Counted from the stretch's first letter, positions 1-11,694 are shown. The stretch: DNA of 64,000 nt from Ptychodera flava (GCF_041260155.1 NW_027248291.1:124001-188000), one strand, 5' to 3'. Notes: generated by a model from the sequence alone, not told the origin. Numbers and translations: made by a program.

Positions 1-433
1 TGGATACAAAATTAAGTATTTCCTGTCTGTATGAAATTATCTCACTAAGGTCATCCTAGGGACATGTAAACCAAATATTAAAGCTGTCTGACCAGTGGTT
101 TTGAAAAAACAAGCGACTCAACAGAGCTCTGCTGTGTTATGTAGAGAATAACCTTTTGTGACACATGTATTGATGAAGAAGGTGGATATCTTTGATTGCT
201 CATTTTAGGATGGCCTGACCAAAAAGGAAAAAATTCCGTAAAAATACAGATTTGCTTATTTCATCAGACTATATTAGTCAATAATAGCAAATAAACGAGA
301 GTTATTACATTCTAATTAAAGTAAACAAGACTTGCTTAAATCAAGATTTACTTCATAAAAAACAGCATATCTGTCAGGTTATAAAGAATCTTGAGCTGGT
401 TATCTTTTAATATCAGTATTTTCATCCTATTAA
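1..433. other. Gene-free AT-rich flank
   Basis: AT-rich sequence in which I see no coding exon, RNA gene or clear repeat. It runs up to the left end of the hAT-type element that begins at 434. Confidence 0.5.
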
Positions 434-2120
434 CAGCGTTGGAAACTACCGCCCGGTCCTCCCGTCCGAGACGGGTAACTTTTCAGTCGGACTGGAGGAA
501 AATTGTACTTCCACGTCCGTGTGTCGGGCTCTCAATAGTTGCCCATACGGCATACCCAGTAATCTCATCGATCAGCTGCTTCTAGATGTTGTGTAAAATA
601 AACGAAATGTAGTATACCAATACGTCCGATTTCGACGCGCTTATGCTACTGAAACTGTGCAACTGTGTGACGCCGGAACGCAATGCAAGCGAGACGTGTA
701 AACACGGGTAAGCAGGAAGTCGCTCATACTAGTAAATCTCACACTAAGCGAGATTTGCGCAATATCAGGCAGTGCATATGCGTCCTCAGGGACGATATAA
801 TGGAAAATGAGGGCAACTCCACACATCGGCTCTACCAAGATTGTTTAGTATTACGATATGGTGAATAAAAGGATCATTGCATTTATTTTGTGTGGAATAT
901 ATGGCGAGACACCGGTGAATCGATAGTGCTTTGACCCTAGTCATGTGATCTGGGTCCCCGGTAAACCGGTTTGTTGATTGAGTGATTCGTCTTATAAACG
1001 GTGTTTCGGAACCAAAAATGGGGTTCCTTCATCAGTCGCTCTCTTGTTTTGTATCCCCTCCACTTGGTTGTGTAATGAAGTCATCTTCGTCCTCGAGGAG
1101 GAGAAGCCAGATTCGTTATTGAGAGAGTTAGCCACTATTGACTGACTCTATAGTGAGCGATCCGGTGTGTGGTGTCATATTATAATTAACATGACCCAGC
1201 ATCGACCGGAGTTTCTGGACGCTTGTAAGGATTTTTGTTTTAGGGCATATTTTGAGCGTTGCTAGTGCTCGTTATGTTAACAGTAAATGTTGTACTAATC
1301 TGTCAACGATTAGTTTGTTTTAGGCATTTAAATCGATTATCCGAACTTTTAGTTTTGTGTCAATTTTTCGTGGACTTTGTATAGATTTCGGGTCGATATT
1401 GGTGCCTGCTTTCCGGTGTTTGAAAAGCATATTTGAAGGGCTGTTTCGAGAAATAAATCTTGTTTCTCTGTGTTTAGCCATTCCCAGGTTTCATGGTTTC
1501 GTTAACAATATTTGCTGTAAACGGCCTTTGAAATCGGTTTGGTCTGAGGAGAGTATTGGTTTATTTAATTCATGCCGCCAACTTTGATTACTTATATGGC
1601 AGCTCTCTCAGATTTTGATTTTTTCTCAGTAAGCTCAGCTGCAGTAGGCTCAGCTCCAGTCCCTGTCCTCAGGGATTATGAATCAGACTTTTCTGATCTC
1701 CTGGAAAGTGATGTTGGTAGTGACACTGACTTGATGTAATCTGTGCTTGACTCATGTCAGCACTGATTTCATCAAGGAGACCATGCACAGATCCATGATG
1801 AAATGTCCAGTACTCGGTTATCAACACAATGTATCAGAGTGTTATCAGCATTGTTATTGTAGAAATTTTGTATTCAAGTCCGGATTAGAACTCATTTCAA
1901 ACAGTGGAATTCAGAATAGTTTGTTTGTAATATCACAGTTAATACTCATGTTGAAAATAAAGTTGTTTACAGTTTGAAGTACATATAAAATGGTTTTGTG
2001 TTTTTTGAATGTATGCATTTGTCAAAAATTTAGGACAGGCAACTTTCTGGCAGGACAGGCAAGTTTTGAAAGTTACCAGTCCTGATGTCTGGCAAATATT
2101 TTGGCCAGTTTCCAACACTG
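434..2120. mobile_element. hAT-like element, non-autonomous or decayed (1.69 kb)
   Basis: The left end reads CAGCGTTGGAAACT and the right end is its near-perfect inverse, AGTTTCCAACACTG. Flanking bases are CTATTAA on the left and CTATTTA on the right, a plausible diverged target duplication. CAG...CTG termini are typical of hAT transposons. The subterminal regions repeat short GGACAGGCAA-like motifs, as hAT ends often do. The interior is richer in CpG than its surroundings and contains only short open frames, so no transposase catalytic domain is recognised. Family assignment is inferred from the ends alone. Confidence 0.6.
1572..1739 (+). CDS. Small acidic ORF inside the 434-2120 element
   Basis: A 55-residue frame runs from ATG at 1572 to TAA at 1737-1739. 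It begins MPPTLITYMAALSDF and ends in an acidic, serine-rich tail containing ESDFSDLLESDVGSD. I recognise no family. Acidic Asp/Ser stretches are common near the N-terminus of DNA-transposon and domesticated-transposon proteins, so it may be a remnant of element coding sequence, but nothing proves it is translated. It lies in the right part of the inverted-repeat element and has no partner exons that I can identify. Confidence 0.25.
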   Translation: MPPTLITYMAALSDFDFFSVSSAAVGSAPVPVLRDYESDFSDLLESDVGSDTDLM

Positions 2121-2604
2121 CTATTTACCAAGCACATTTTAACTTTCAAATTAACATTGTAAGTAAGTTCTGTTGAATAAGTTGAGACTGTGCGTACTCA
2201 GAGAAAGCACACTGAAGAGACAAATGTTTGAAACTTAAGAAGTTCAAGGTCATCAAAAGCATTATAAGGAATCATGTTACACATTCATTGCACTGTTTAC
2301 ACAGATTGCATAATGGCTATAAATAGCACATGAGGAATCTTACAGCCCAGCTTTACCATAAAAACCCTATCACTTTGACCACTCTTTTAATTGACCACTC
2401 TATTTTTTTCCTCAAAAAGTAATCTTATTTTATCCTTACCAAGTCAACCATAAATGGAAATTAGAACTTTCTCTATCTCTATTTATTTGACCACCCTATC
2501 ATGACAAACTATAATGAGCAATTTCTTTTAGATAACATAATAGGCGAGCGGCGAATCCACAAAAAGGGCCTTATTTTAGGAGTTTAATGTACCCACCTTA
2601 CATA
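2121..2604. other. Gene-free spacer
   Basis: AT-rich spacer between the first hAT-type element and a degenerate tandem duplication. I see no exon-like block or strong repeat. Confidence 0.4.
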
Positions 2605-2610
2605 CGGCCA

Positions 2611-3157
2611 CATCATACGTCATTTGAAAGCTTATTATCTCTACTTTAAGAATATTGACGATGTGGAGCTGCCAAGTAGGGCTATAACCCCCTAATTTGC
2701 ATAATTCACACGGGTACCAAATTTGCATAAGTGCGATATAAAATTAGAAAATTCACTGTTAACTACTGTAAACATACTTTTAAACTATCGAGTGATATAT
2801 CAAATTAAAGGTATTTCCATGTGGAATACAACTTTGATATCCAAAGACATATTTAAATTGATTTCACTGAAATATTTTCATATTCATATTGAAAATAATA
2901 TTTTCCTCTCTTGAATAACAATATTTTTAAAATGTTAACAAATACAGCTGCAAGATACAGCTACATCATACATCATTTGAAAGCTTATTATCTCTACTAC
3001 AAGAAAATTGACAATGTTGAACTGTCAAGTACGGCCCTAGCCCCTAATTTGCATAATTTACAAGGGTATCCAATTTGCATAAATGCAATATAAATTTAGA
3101 AATTCATTGTTAACTACTCTAAACATACTTTTAAACCAGCGAGTGACATACCGGTAC
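2611..3157. repeat. Degenerate tandem duplication, period about 353 bp
   Basis: The block starting CATTTGAAAGCTTATTATCT at 2621 recurs at 2974. About 190 bp of similarity follows, including TTTGCATAA motifs and a shared AAACATACTTTTAAAC. The two copies differ at many positions, so the duplication is old. The short open frames in this stretch look like chance. Confidence 0.75.
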
Positions 3158-3237
3158 ATAATCAGCAAAGTGATATCTAACTTTGAAGTTTAATGGTACA
3201 CAATTTGCAGGTCTCCAGATATTTATGGAAAGTGAGA

Positions 3238-3831
3238 TGTTACATGCACATTGTTATTTAGGTCATTTTCCCCCACACTCATCATGACCTGAGTTCAATT
3301 AGTCTAGAACATTCTCAAGGTCACTGCCCTTAATGACCTCACAACCTTGAATCCAATTAGTCATGTTTTGGAATTTTCTGGAAATTCACTGAGTTGTGTA
3401 CATAAGAAAGATAATTTTAGAACAGTAATTAGCATGTCAATAAAAGTTCTAGATTGTTCTTATATGCTCTTATATAACCACATGAGTATAAATACTGAGA
3501 CAGCAGGCTTGCAGTCAGACATTTTGGGATTGTGTCTCTTGCGTGTTACTTCAAGTCTTTGGAAACTCCAGTAGTATTAATTTCAAGACTTCAACACCTT
3601 CACTGCCACACTGGACTTTGTGCAACTTCAAGCCTGCATGCTAAAGGACTGTTCATTCATCGGACTAACTGTTACAACTCTGACACTGGAGCTTTGCCAT
3701 CCAGCTGAGATAAGTAGCCTGTTCACTTTTATAGTTTGTATTCTATCCCTTGTATTAGCAATTTGTTTTATTTTTTCGTAATACATGGAAACTGCTGAGT
3801 TCACCTTTTGTTTGTTTTTTGTCACGTAACA
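3238..3831 (+). mobile_element. Possible solo LTR (fossil)
   Basis: The block starts TGTTACATG and ends CACGTAACA, giving the TG...CA ends and short inverted termini typical of an LTR. A TATAAATA-type box sits in the middle, near 3490. No flanking target duplication was found and no internal retroelement region is attached, so this would be an old solitary copy. The call is tentative. Confidence 0.3.
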
Positions 3832-4033
3832 ACATGTCCAGCATACATTTTCATCTTATGATGCTGAAGACTTGCAGACTCACGGTGAAAATTGGGGAAC
3901 CAAACTGGTGTTTTCTTTTCTCGTTTTTCAAATTTGGTTGCCATAAAACAAAGTAGAAAGCAACAATCCTGAGGAATATTTCAGAACCTTTGTTGGACAG
4001 AACACCTTATCCATAACATGAACTCACATAATG

Positions 4034-5728
4034 CAGGGGTAGCGCTAGGATTTCAACGTTGTTAGCCACAGATTCTTTGCATGGCGAATTGGTCATACAT
4101 CTTGTTAGCCACACACAACTTTCTTTAGCCACACAAAACTTTTTTACAATAAATCAAAACAAAAATATTTTAAGGTCTCATCTTGTTTGAAATGCCATAG
4201 ACTTCACATGCAATCCACCCCTAACCCCACCCCCCTTCTCAGACAAGGACTTTTTAAATGCAACTGCTTGTTACACTTCTTTAAAAAGATTGGTGCAGTT
4301 CATTTTCTGTGATGTGATAAGGAATCCTAGCAACCCATATGATTCAATTAGTACAACCAATAGAGGTAAACTATTGTGCAACACATACACACAATTACAG
4401 GGCTTCCTTTCCCCCTTTGTGGAGGGACCATGTTTCCCCATCGTTTGAACTGCAAGTATAATAGAATATGAAGAGCTGAAGACAAAAACAGTTAACTATA
4501 TTTTTTATTGATTAAATTTGATGTTTGGACCAACTGATATTAGTTTGATTCACGTAAGTACAACATATGCTTTCGATAACTTGCCTTGATTTAATCGTGT
4601 CTTGTAGTCATACTGTGTTAGTCAATCTGTTTTGAAAGTTGGATCACGTATTTTGACAAGCATACCAAAAGCGGTCTTTAGATAGAAAGAAACTACAAAG
4701 TATTGAGATAAAAGTTTCATGCCCGGTTTATTTCAGTTAAAAAATACAGTATTTTCAATTGGCTTTGAACTCACTAAATACGGTTTCCAGTCACCTTGTA
4801 GAGATGCAACAGACACATGTCAGACGTGACGCGACGTAGGAAATATGTCACTATGTTAACAGTAACAACACATAAATTTGTAAACTAGGTCGACCGTCAT
4901 GGCTCTCTCGCTACAGGCTGGATAAGGCCACGATATCAACAGTTTGCATGAGCTTATCGATTGCAAGTTACTTGAAAATCAACAAAATACACTTCAGTTT
5001 AACTAAAATCTTACAAATTTCTTCATCATGCACATTGAAAGAAAACCTCAACCACGGGAACCATCTGGAGCGTTCAGCGTCACATGGCCATGTTGCCATC
5101 AAACACTACGTTCAATTGCAATCAACTTGGCTAGTAAATCGCTCCATTTTTCCATAGAATATTATCAAAAAAGTGGTAAAATCTACCGTTTCTATCACTC
5201 AGAGAGCAATAGCTGTACATGATATAATCGTCTTCTGTGTCTGAGTTCTGAGGTCTCTCGACTCTCGTTGAGTGCACGGCAGCGGGGCAGCCGACCTGAT
5301 TAAATATTCACGTAAACCACTGACCCCTTCTCGGAAAGTTCGCATAAATTACTGGAACTCTCCATTGTTAGGGTGGATGATGTCATTATTTTAGTCCTTA
5401 TATGGTACTAAACTGGGTTCAAAGGGTAAAGAAAAAGCTTTATGGCTTGCTGAGTTCGGCAATGCATACCTAAGCTGGACAGAACGCATAGTACGCAACC
5501 ACTGTCGGGTACTGTAAACTGACGTGGTGTTGAGAGTGAGAATATAGTCACATTGATTGCATCACCTGATAGTATCGCATCTTCCACCGTGAATTTGACC
5601 GGGGTCTTTGAGGTTGAGGCCAGTTCGCCACACTTTCATGAGCGTGGCGAACCAAGAAGACATTTTATTCGCCACCCAGCACTTTCTGTCGCATTTTGCG
5701 AATGTGGCGAGCGCTAGTGCGACCCCTG
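4034..5728. mobile_element. hAT-like non-autonomous element with target duplication (1.70 kb)
   Basis: The left terminus is CAGGGGTAGCGCTAG. The right terminus inverts to CAGGGGTCGCACTAGCGC. A perfect CATAATG lies immediately outside both ends (4027-4033 and 5729-5735). Subterminal arrays of TTAGCCACA-like motifs on the left and TTCGCCAC / TGGCGA motifs on the right resemble the clustered subterminal binding motifs of hAT elements. There is no long open frame, so it is probably mobilised in trans. The 7-bp direct repeat is one base short of the 8 bp usual for hAT, so the family call is likely but not certain. Confidence 0.75.
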
Positions 5729-5735
5729 CATAATG

Positions 5736-7060
5736 TCTATGTTATATTTCTACTAGTTCAATTCACAATTCAATGTTCATAAATGCAGATAACCCTGGAT
5801 ACATCAAAGTTCACATTTTGTCAGCAGTACATTTTATATCAGAGTTGACAGAGCATGAATATTTCACATTCTTTTACAAACTTTAAAATAGTCATGATGT
5901 ACATGTTTTAAGATGATGGTAACAAAACATGTTAATTTGTTTTTTGGCCTTTTCTGCCAGCCGTTACATTACTGAGAAATCCTTGATCATACAAATCACG
6001 ATAAATTGGAGTCTAAAGTTTTAGTATCATTGCGCAATGTGTGAGCCTACACACAATTCCATTCATACAAAGTGAGATCACTTCTTGACTACAGCAAATT
6101 TCTTGTGTACACAGGATGCTATGGTCAATATTTCAACAATCTGGCACCACAAAATTGATGCACATGGTCTTCTGATGCACATACAGAATTATTGGAAAAT
6201 CAACCCCTTTTCCACGTAGGAGCTATCAATTTTTAAATTTTTCACCAGATATTTTTGACAGCCGTGCATAATTCTATAGATCAGGACTTCTGCGCAAATA
6301 TTTAATTGATGTGGTTTTTTTCCACAGTCCCCCCTAAAAGATTGTGATATTTTTGTCTCCCCCCCCCCCAATTTTTGTTGGGAAAAATGGATCCCCCCCC
6401 CCCCGATATCATCCAGGCCCCCTGAAAGTAAATTCTGGACACTCCCTTACTTGGCTGGTAACCCAGATTGAGAGTCAATTAATGTCGCCAACTCTCCTTT
6501 TCTCCCATTCCGATATGTATATGGTCCAGATTGGGTTGGTTTTGTTCACAGTAGGGAAGAATAAAACAAGAGATCAATGCTCGCAGTCGCTTGCAGCTTG
6601 TGGTTCGATTCACGGCGAAGGCCACTGTGAACATCATGAGAAGAAGTTTAAGTTTGGGAACAAAATGGCTGTCGCTGAGTTAAGAGACGGATTTCCCCTC
6701 ACAAAAAGGCACAGTTCAATGGTCATCCAGCATCGATGGCTCCCACTACATCTCAAAATTCATACCTGCTGTTCTCTCTGCCTTAAAATTCGTCTTCTGT
6801 GCATATACAGGTACGATTTCCGAGGAGACCCTTGTAAGGTACAGCTGTTGTTAGAAGGGCATTGGCTCAATCAACATACCGGTGCAGTGCCATTTTTATT
6901 CCTTTCCAGTCTGCCTTCTGCGCGTGCGTAGAAAATCGCAAGGCTTTGCCGGGCGCCGGAACGAAACTGATGGTTCAGTCAGTGTTTACATAGTTTGATT
7001 TGAAGCGTAGTAGAGCCATTGTACTATGACTTTAGCCGATATCTGTCACGTTACCTTATC
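5736..7060. other. Gene-free stretch with C homopolymers and an unexplained 195-codon frame
   Basis: Two long C runs sit at about 6360 and 6397. A frame open from 6344 to 6931 on the + strand would encode 195 residues, but it begins in the C runs and I recognise no domain. A tRNA B-box-like GGTTCGATTC near 6603 has no convincing A box. No splice-bounded conserved exon is seen. Confidence 0.4.
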
Positions 7061-7063
7061 TAA

Positions 7064-7401
7064 GGCCTCCAAAAAAAGAAATGTTTCTGGTCAGGTCTTT
7101 CTTTAAAAAATGGTGCGGTGACGCGCATTTTATTTTATTTTTTTTTATTTTATTTTATTTTTTTTTTTTTTTGCCTCAAGGGAGGGAGGAGGGTCAGTTT
7201 TATAGTTTTATCAATATAGTCACATATATACTGTTCATGAAGTCACTGATCATTCCCCCCAAAGAATTTTGTCTTTCTCTTCAGCCATTTTGGTTTGGTG
7301 TCAGCCACGGCTGCCGGCCACAAACAGAAAAAAAGGGTGACGCGCTGTTGTTCAAGTGACGCTCGCGCTGACCAGAAACATTTCTTTTCTTTTTTTTGGC
7401 C
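7064..7401. mobile_element. TAA-flanked inverted-repeat MITE (338 bp)
   Basis: The ends are about 35-bp inverted repeats sharing AAATGTTTCTGGTCAG (left 7078-7095, right 7367-7384), with GGCC at both extremities. TAA is found just outside both (7061-7063, 7402-7404). A 3-bp TAA duplication is typical of PIF/Harbinger-type elements. The middle is T-rich simple sequence. Confidence 0.65.
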
Positions 7402-7492
7402 TAATATCCTGTTAATTTTGGGCTATATGCAAGCTACCATTTTCTTCTAGTTATGGCCAGTATGGTTGAAGTCGTAATCAGTCAGGCTATCC

Positions 7493-7575
7493 TAGCTCTG
7501 CATGGCAGGGTTGTGTGTTACCGGCGTTACACGGCCTGTAACGCCGGTAACACACAGCCCTGCCATGCAGAGCTA
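7493..7575. repeat. Near-perfect 83-bp hairpin
   Basis: Arms of about 39 bp (TAGCTCTGCATGGCAGGG and its inverse) surround a CGGCC-type loop, with about one mismatch. The inner part, TTACCGGCGTTACA, resembles the outer arms of the large foldback at 11194-11694. This suggests one foldback family. Confidence 0.8.
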
Positions 7576-7614
7576 AGGCTATCCCTGCAACGAACCGTAA
7601 AGTCGATAGCTGTG

Positions 7615-7746
7615 AGTCCATAGCTATGGTGTTTTCGGACGGGATTTCTGAATTTTACGTGCTGGCGGTGTTAATAACGTAAAAGTCAAAACCAGCACGT
7701 GAAAGTCAGAAATCCCGTCCGAAAACACAACAGCTATGGAGTGGAC
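7615..7746. repeat. Foldback element, same family as 44054-44218
   Basis: The left arm GGTGTTTTCGGACGGGATTT (about 7628) pairs with AAATCCCGTCCGAAAACAC (about 7710). GTCCATAGCTATGG and CAGCTATGGAGTGGAC lie at the outer ends. The same motifs (AGCTATGG, GTGTTTTC, GATTTCTG, AAAGTCAAAAC) form another foldback near 44.1 kb, so this is a dispersed family. Confidence 0.75.
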
Positions 7747-8083
7747 CCACAGCCATACAGTCGATGCAGTGTCGATGGCATGGAAATATATGAGCTGTAA
7801 TGATGTGTAGGTCAGACCTTCCTCCAGGATTTTCAAACCCACGTAAGGCAGTACGCAATTTTTTTTTTATTTGCGTAAAATGTATCAAAATTACGTACAA
7901 CAACATGTAAGTCTATGTAAGTACCTATAAAATAACTGTATACGCGATATTGAAAACTAGTTCAAAAGTCAACGAATAAAACAGTTCAATAAACAGCAGT
8001 GACACTGTTTTTTCTTTGACGAGTTTTACAATATTTAATACTCTTCTGTTCTATTCTCTGACGACGTATTCCTTTCTTACTAA

Positions 8084-8626
8084 GGGGCCGTCGATAATGA
8101 AAGCTGACGCACAAGAAACGTAATTCCTTCGTTTCACTTGAAACCCCCTCCCCCCCCCCCTCAAAACGAAAGTTCTTATGCGAAATCAATTTCGTATTAT
8201 GATGCCGTTTCTGACAAACCCACACACACACCTCTGATCCGCACGCCCATGGAAAAATACCGGAAGGGCACATTAATTGATAGACCTCCACTTTACGCGT
8301 TTCACCTTTTAAGACAGAACACTGTAATGTATTTCGCACGTAGGAAAATGTTTCACATACATGTTTCAAGTTGAAAAAGGAGACAAGTTTTTATTTCACA
8401 TTCATGTCTTTTCGTTGTCTTTTCTATCTCCGTATTTTGTGGTCATTCTGTTCTCGATAAACGCGAGGGTAGTTTTGTGTTCTCGCTGTAAAGTCGCGCT
8501 TCGAAAACAATAAACGAAAATCCTTATGCGATTTTGACGCACACAAAACGAAATGAGCTTTTACCCCTCCCCCCTAAAGGAAAGAATTACGTTTGTCGTG
8601 CGTCAGCTTTTATTATCGACGGCCCC
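8084..8626. mobile_element. TAA-flanked inverted-repeat element (543 bp)
   Basis: The element starts GGGGCCGTCGATAATGAAAG and ends with the near-perfect inverse, CTTTTATTATCGACGGCCCC. The inverted repeats extend about 70 bp, through GCTGACGCAC and ACGTAATTC to a C run. TAA lies at 8081-8083 and 8627-8629. TIR length and the 3-bp TAA duplication fit a PIF/Harbinger-type MITE. The interior contains only shadow-like frames. Confidence 0.75.
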
Positions 8627-8629
8627 TAA

Positions 8630-9243
8630 TTATTTAGACTACTACTTCCGACGATGTATAATTGATGTCTGGACTCTATCATCGCCACTCTGAAGGCAAT
8701 TCGCAAAGTTTTGGGCCTTCCATGGTTTATCACCATCAGATCATTATGACATCTTCATTCAGACAACTTCGATTCGATGTTTTAATCCTGTTTTGGGTAC
8801 TGAAATCACGTTCACACGGGACAGGCCCACTTTGCAATTCACGATAATCGTTGCAAAGAAGCGTGCAGACCGGCTATTAAACTATTATTTCTAAGTCTGC
8901 TTAGCATTAGCTTAAATTGTTGATATTCGACGTTGAGATCTTCAGGGTTTACAAGTATGCATTTGGCGCAACGGGGAAAAACATTTTTTTGAAATAACGA
9001 CGAACTATTGAACATGTTACATGTATTTTGGTACAGCCTTGAAGGAAACAATTGGTGCGACATAATTGACAGAATGTAGGACAAAATATTTTTTTATCAG
9101 CAAACATTGATTTTTAGTCCTAGATAAACTACGAAATGGAGGGAAACAACGTGGGCTCACATGTCATTATTAGGGGAGAGCCATTTGATTTCTTGGGAGG
9201 GGTATGGAGGAAGTGGGTATGGGAGCATTTTTTTCCAATAAGA
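8630..9243. other. Gene-free stretch
   Basis: No conserved exon is seen. At 9173-9210 there is a one-ended piece of the GGGGAGARCCATTTGATTT family, which is complete at 43338-43530. Its inverse appears at about 10920-10945, so these could be the two ends of one larger interrupted copy. Confidence 0.4.
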
Positions 9244-9457
9244 AACACGATTGGAACTAATTTGGGATAATTGGATAGTGAAGTAAGGTCGTTTTAACCC
9301 GCAAATTTAAGCTCATCTGCTTTTCTTTTTAAGTTACACACTTGTTTATATGAGTAATTTGTAATATTGCAACATTCAGCTATAGGGCACCTAACACTTT
9401 TGAGACATTTAAAAAATGCGAAAATCCAATTATCCCTAATTAGTTCCCATCGTGTTC
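9244..9457. mobile_element. Short inverted-repeat MITE (about 214 bp)
   Basis: The left end, ACACGATTGGAACTAATTTG followed by GGATAATTGG, is inverted at the right end as CCAATTATCCCTAATTAG followed by TTCCCATCGTGT. A single-ended relative occurs at 11753-11830 upstream of MSMO1. Confidence 0.65.
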
Positions 9458-10060
9458 AGAGTGACAGCAATTTTTTTTCTACTGTCAGACCTGCATCATT
9501 TTTTTCAAATGGAGTTAGCAGTGCAATTGGTTTTTAATTGGTCATCAAGATTGTAATGCGTTGTTCATAACTATACCACGTCACTGGTTCACAACTGTAC
9601 CTACAATTAGCGTGTTCTGTACGTGCAAGTAGAAAGAACTTGCAGTTTGTATGAAAGATGTCTACCAACCATACTTCTGCCACTACTTAAATTTTTATGT
9701 ACAAGAGGTAACTGGTAAAATATCCCTGAGGAGCTAAATGATTTGGGGAGTGCTGTACTCCTGACCCCTATTTGCTTTCCTTTAACTTAAGCCATCATAA
9801 TAGTACCAGGAACCAGAAGTTTTCATAGCTGTAGATTAATACTCATTTTTTTATTAAATTTATGTTATTTTAATGAGATTCACCAGTGTCTAGATGAGAA
9901 AGCCAGTGTTTCTCATATGACAGGATGGTTCTATGTATTCATTTTAAATTGTAACAAATGAAAACAAAATGGAAATCCTAGTATATTTACAACTTTAAAT
10001 TATTGAACACTTTTCTGGCAAAATCCACTTTGCTCAGTACTATACCTGCTTTTCTTTACA

Positions 10061-10377
10061 GGGACAAAGTCGCCCATTTTTCATGAATTTTGTTTGAAAC
10101 GAGATACTAATTATATTGTTTGACATATTGAAAGATACTGATTGAATGGGTAACCATACATATATTCAACCCCAATTTTAGACAAATTAAATGAAACCAT
10201 GGCAAAAATGAATTAATGGTCATGACCATTAATTCATTTTCGCCATGGTTTCATGTATCGTGTCTAAAACCAGGGTCGAATATGTGCATGGTCACCCATA
10301 TATCTTTCAACATGTCAAACAATATAAGTAGTATCTCGTATCAAACAAAATTCATGAAAAATGGGCGACTTTGTCCC
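10061..10377. repeat. Long foldback (about 317 bp), GGGACAAAGTCG family
   Basis: GGGACAAAGTCGCCCATTTT at 10061 is inverted at 10358-10377, and pairing continues to a central palindrome AATTAATGGTCATGACC at about 10211. Mismatches and small indels are spread along the arms. A related, shorter copy at 23884-24073 has clean TTAA flanks; here the flanks have lost TTAA. The overlapping frames are by-products of the palindrome. Confidence 0.8.
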
Positions 10378-10819
10378 ATTTTTTGTCAGAGAAACAAGGC
10401 TCACTGCACATTGTATTTCATTATATTTGTTGTTCCTCAAATTTTCATTGTCAACTTGAACATCTTTCTAACATATGGAGAGAATAATATATTGGTTTCA
10501 AAACTAGTTTATGGACTCCTGTCTTGTATTTTAAATTTTCACAATTTACAGAAGTCAAATAGTCCCCTGTAGATGTTGCCCGTGCCATTGAGATATTGCA
10601 ACAGAAATCCTAAAATATTTCTTGGGTCAGAAAAGGGAAGGAAAACATTGAGTGTACTGAGGTGTAAAGCACACCTATGTAGTGCATGCTTATATCATAA
10701 GTGCCGGGAAAAAAACATAAGAATAGCTTGTAGTAAAAACATTTGCGCCGCCTATGGCGGCGCGCCGGCAAAGAATTGAGAATAAAGTTTCCAAATTTTG
10801 CTCATTTCAGGTTCTGTCA

Positions 10820-10950
10820 GTTATGACAATTTTTTTTTCTCAAGGCATTACAGGATCAATTTTTTTCCTTCTATTTCACCTGGTGACAATTTTTTTTCCC
10901 TCAAAATCCTCCATATCCCCCCGAAATCAAATGGTTCTCCTCTTACAAAG
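10820..10950 (-). mobile_element. Partial copy of the GGGGAGAACCATTTG family
   Basis: The end GAAATCAAATGGTTCTCC (about 10922) and the repeated T-run/CAATTTTTTTT interior match one half of the complete element at 43338-43530. The opposite terminus is missing here, unless it is the piece at 9173. Confidence 0.5.
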
Positions 10951-11193
10951 ACTGCGGGGGGGGGGTGTTCAAATGCGTAACGGATTAGGCAGACGCATTT
11001 ACTTAGCGTATTTCAGAGTAATTATGCGTGAAATACGGAGAATTTTGCGTTCACGGAAGCTCTGTAAAAGTAATTTTGAAATTTAATATTTTCAACAAAT
11101 CGATGTATTGTTTTAATCATACCGATCAATCAAATCTGCCATAACCCAGTTTTCTGCAGACTATCCAATGAAACAGCTGTTTTCAACAACTTA

Positions 11194-11254
11194 GATCATG
11201 TAGCCCTGCGTACCGTGCTGTGTGTTTCGGGCGATACACACAGGGAATTGAGTA

Positions 11255-11285
<31 letters not shown>

Positions 11286-11694
11286 TGTTGTTGTTGTTGA
11301 TGGTGATGATGATGACGATAATAAAAAATATTAAACAACGTGTCATTCCTTGCTGTTGTTTGTCGATGTTGTAGATAATTGTAAAAGAAAACTGTAATCG
11401 TGACCAAAAAACGACGTAGGTCGCTCAACGTCACTAGGACCGGAGTGATGTTGAGCGACCTACGTCGTTTTTTGGTCACGATTACAGTTTTCTTTTACAA
11501 TTATCTACAACATCGACAAACAACAGCAAGAATGACACGTTGTTTTTTAATATTTTTTATTATCGTCATCATCACCATCAACAACAACAACAATAACAAC
11601 AACAACACAAGATTACTCAATTCCCTGTGGTTACACAGGTGGGGCCGTGTAACGCCCGAAACACACAGCACGGTACGCAGGACTAATGATCATG
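11194..11694. repeat. Large near-perfect foldback element (about 500 bp)
   Basis: Two arms of about 240 bp are inverted about a short centre near 11440 (TCACTAGGACCGGAG). They stay very similar through AAAACGACGTAGGTCGCTCA, a GTT/AAC trinucleotide tract and an outer ACCGTGCTGTGTGTTTCGGG. Such arm identity implies either a recent origin or arm-to-arm conversion. The outer arms resemble the hairpin at 7493-7575. The 65- and 113-codon frames are mirror products of the palindrome, not genes. Confidence 0.85.

Noticed and set aside
6580-6650. tRNA or tRNA-derived SINE suggested by GGTTCGATTC
   Set aside because: No A box at the right spacing and no cloverleaf could be drawn.
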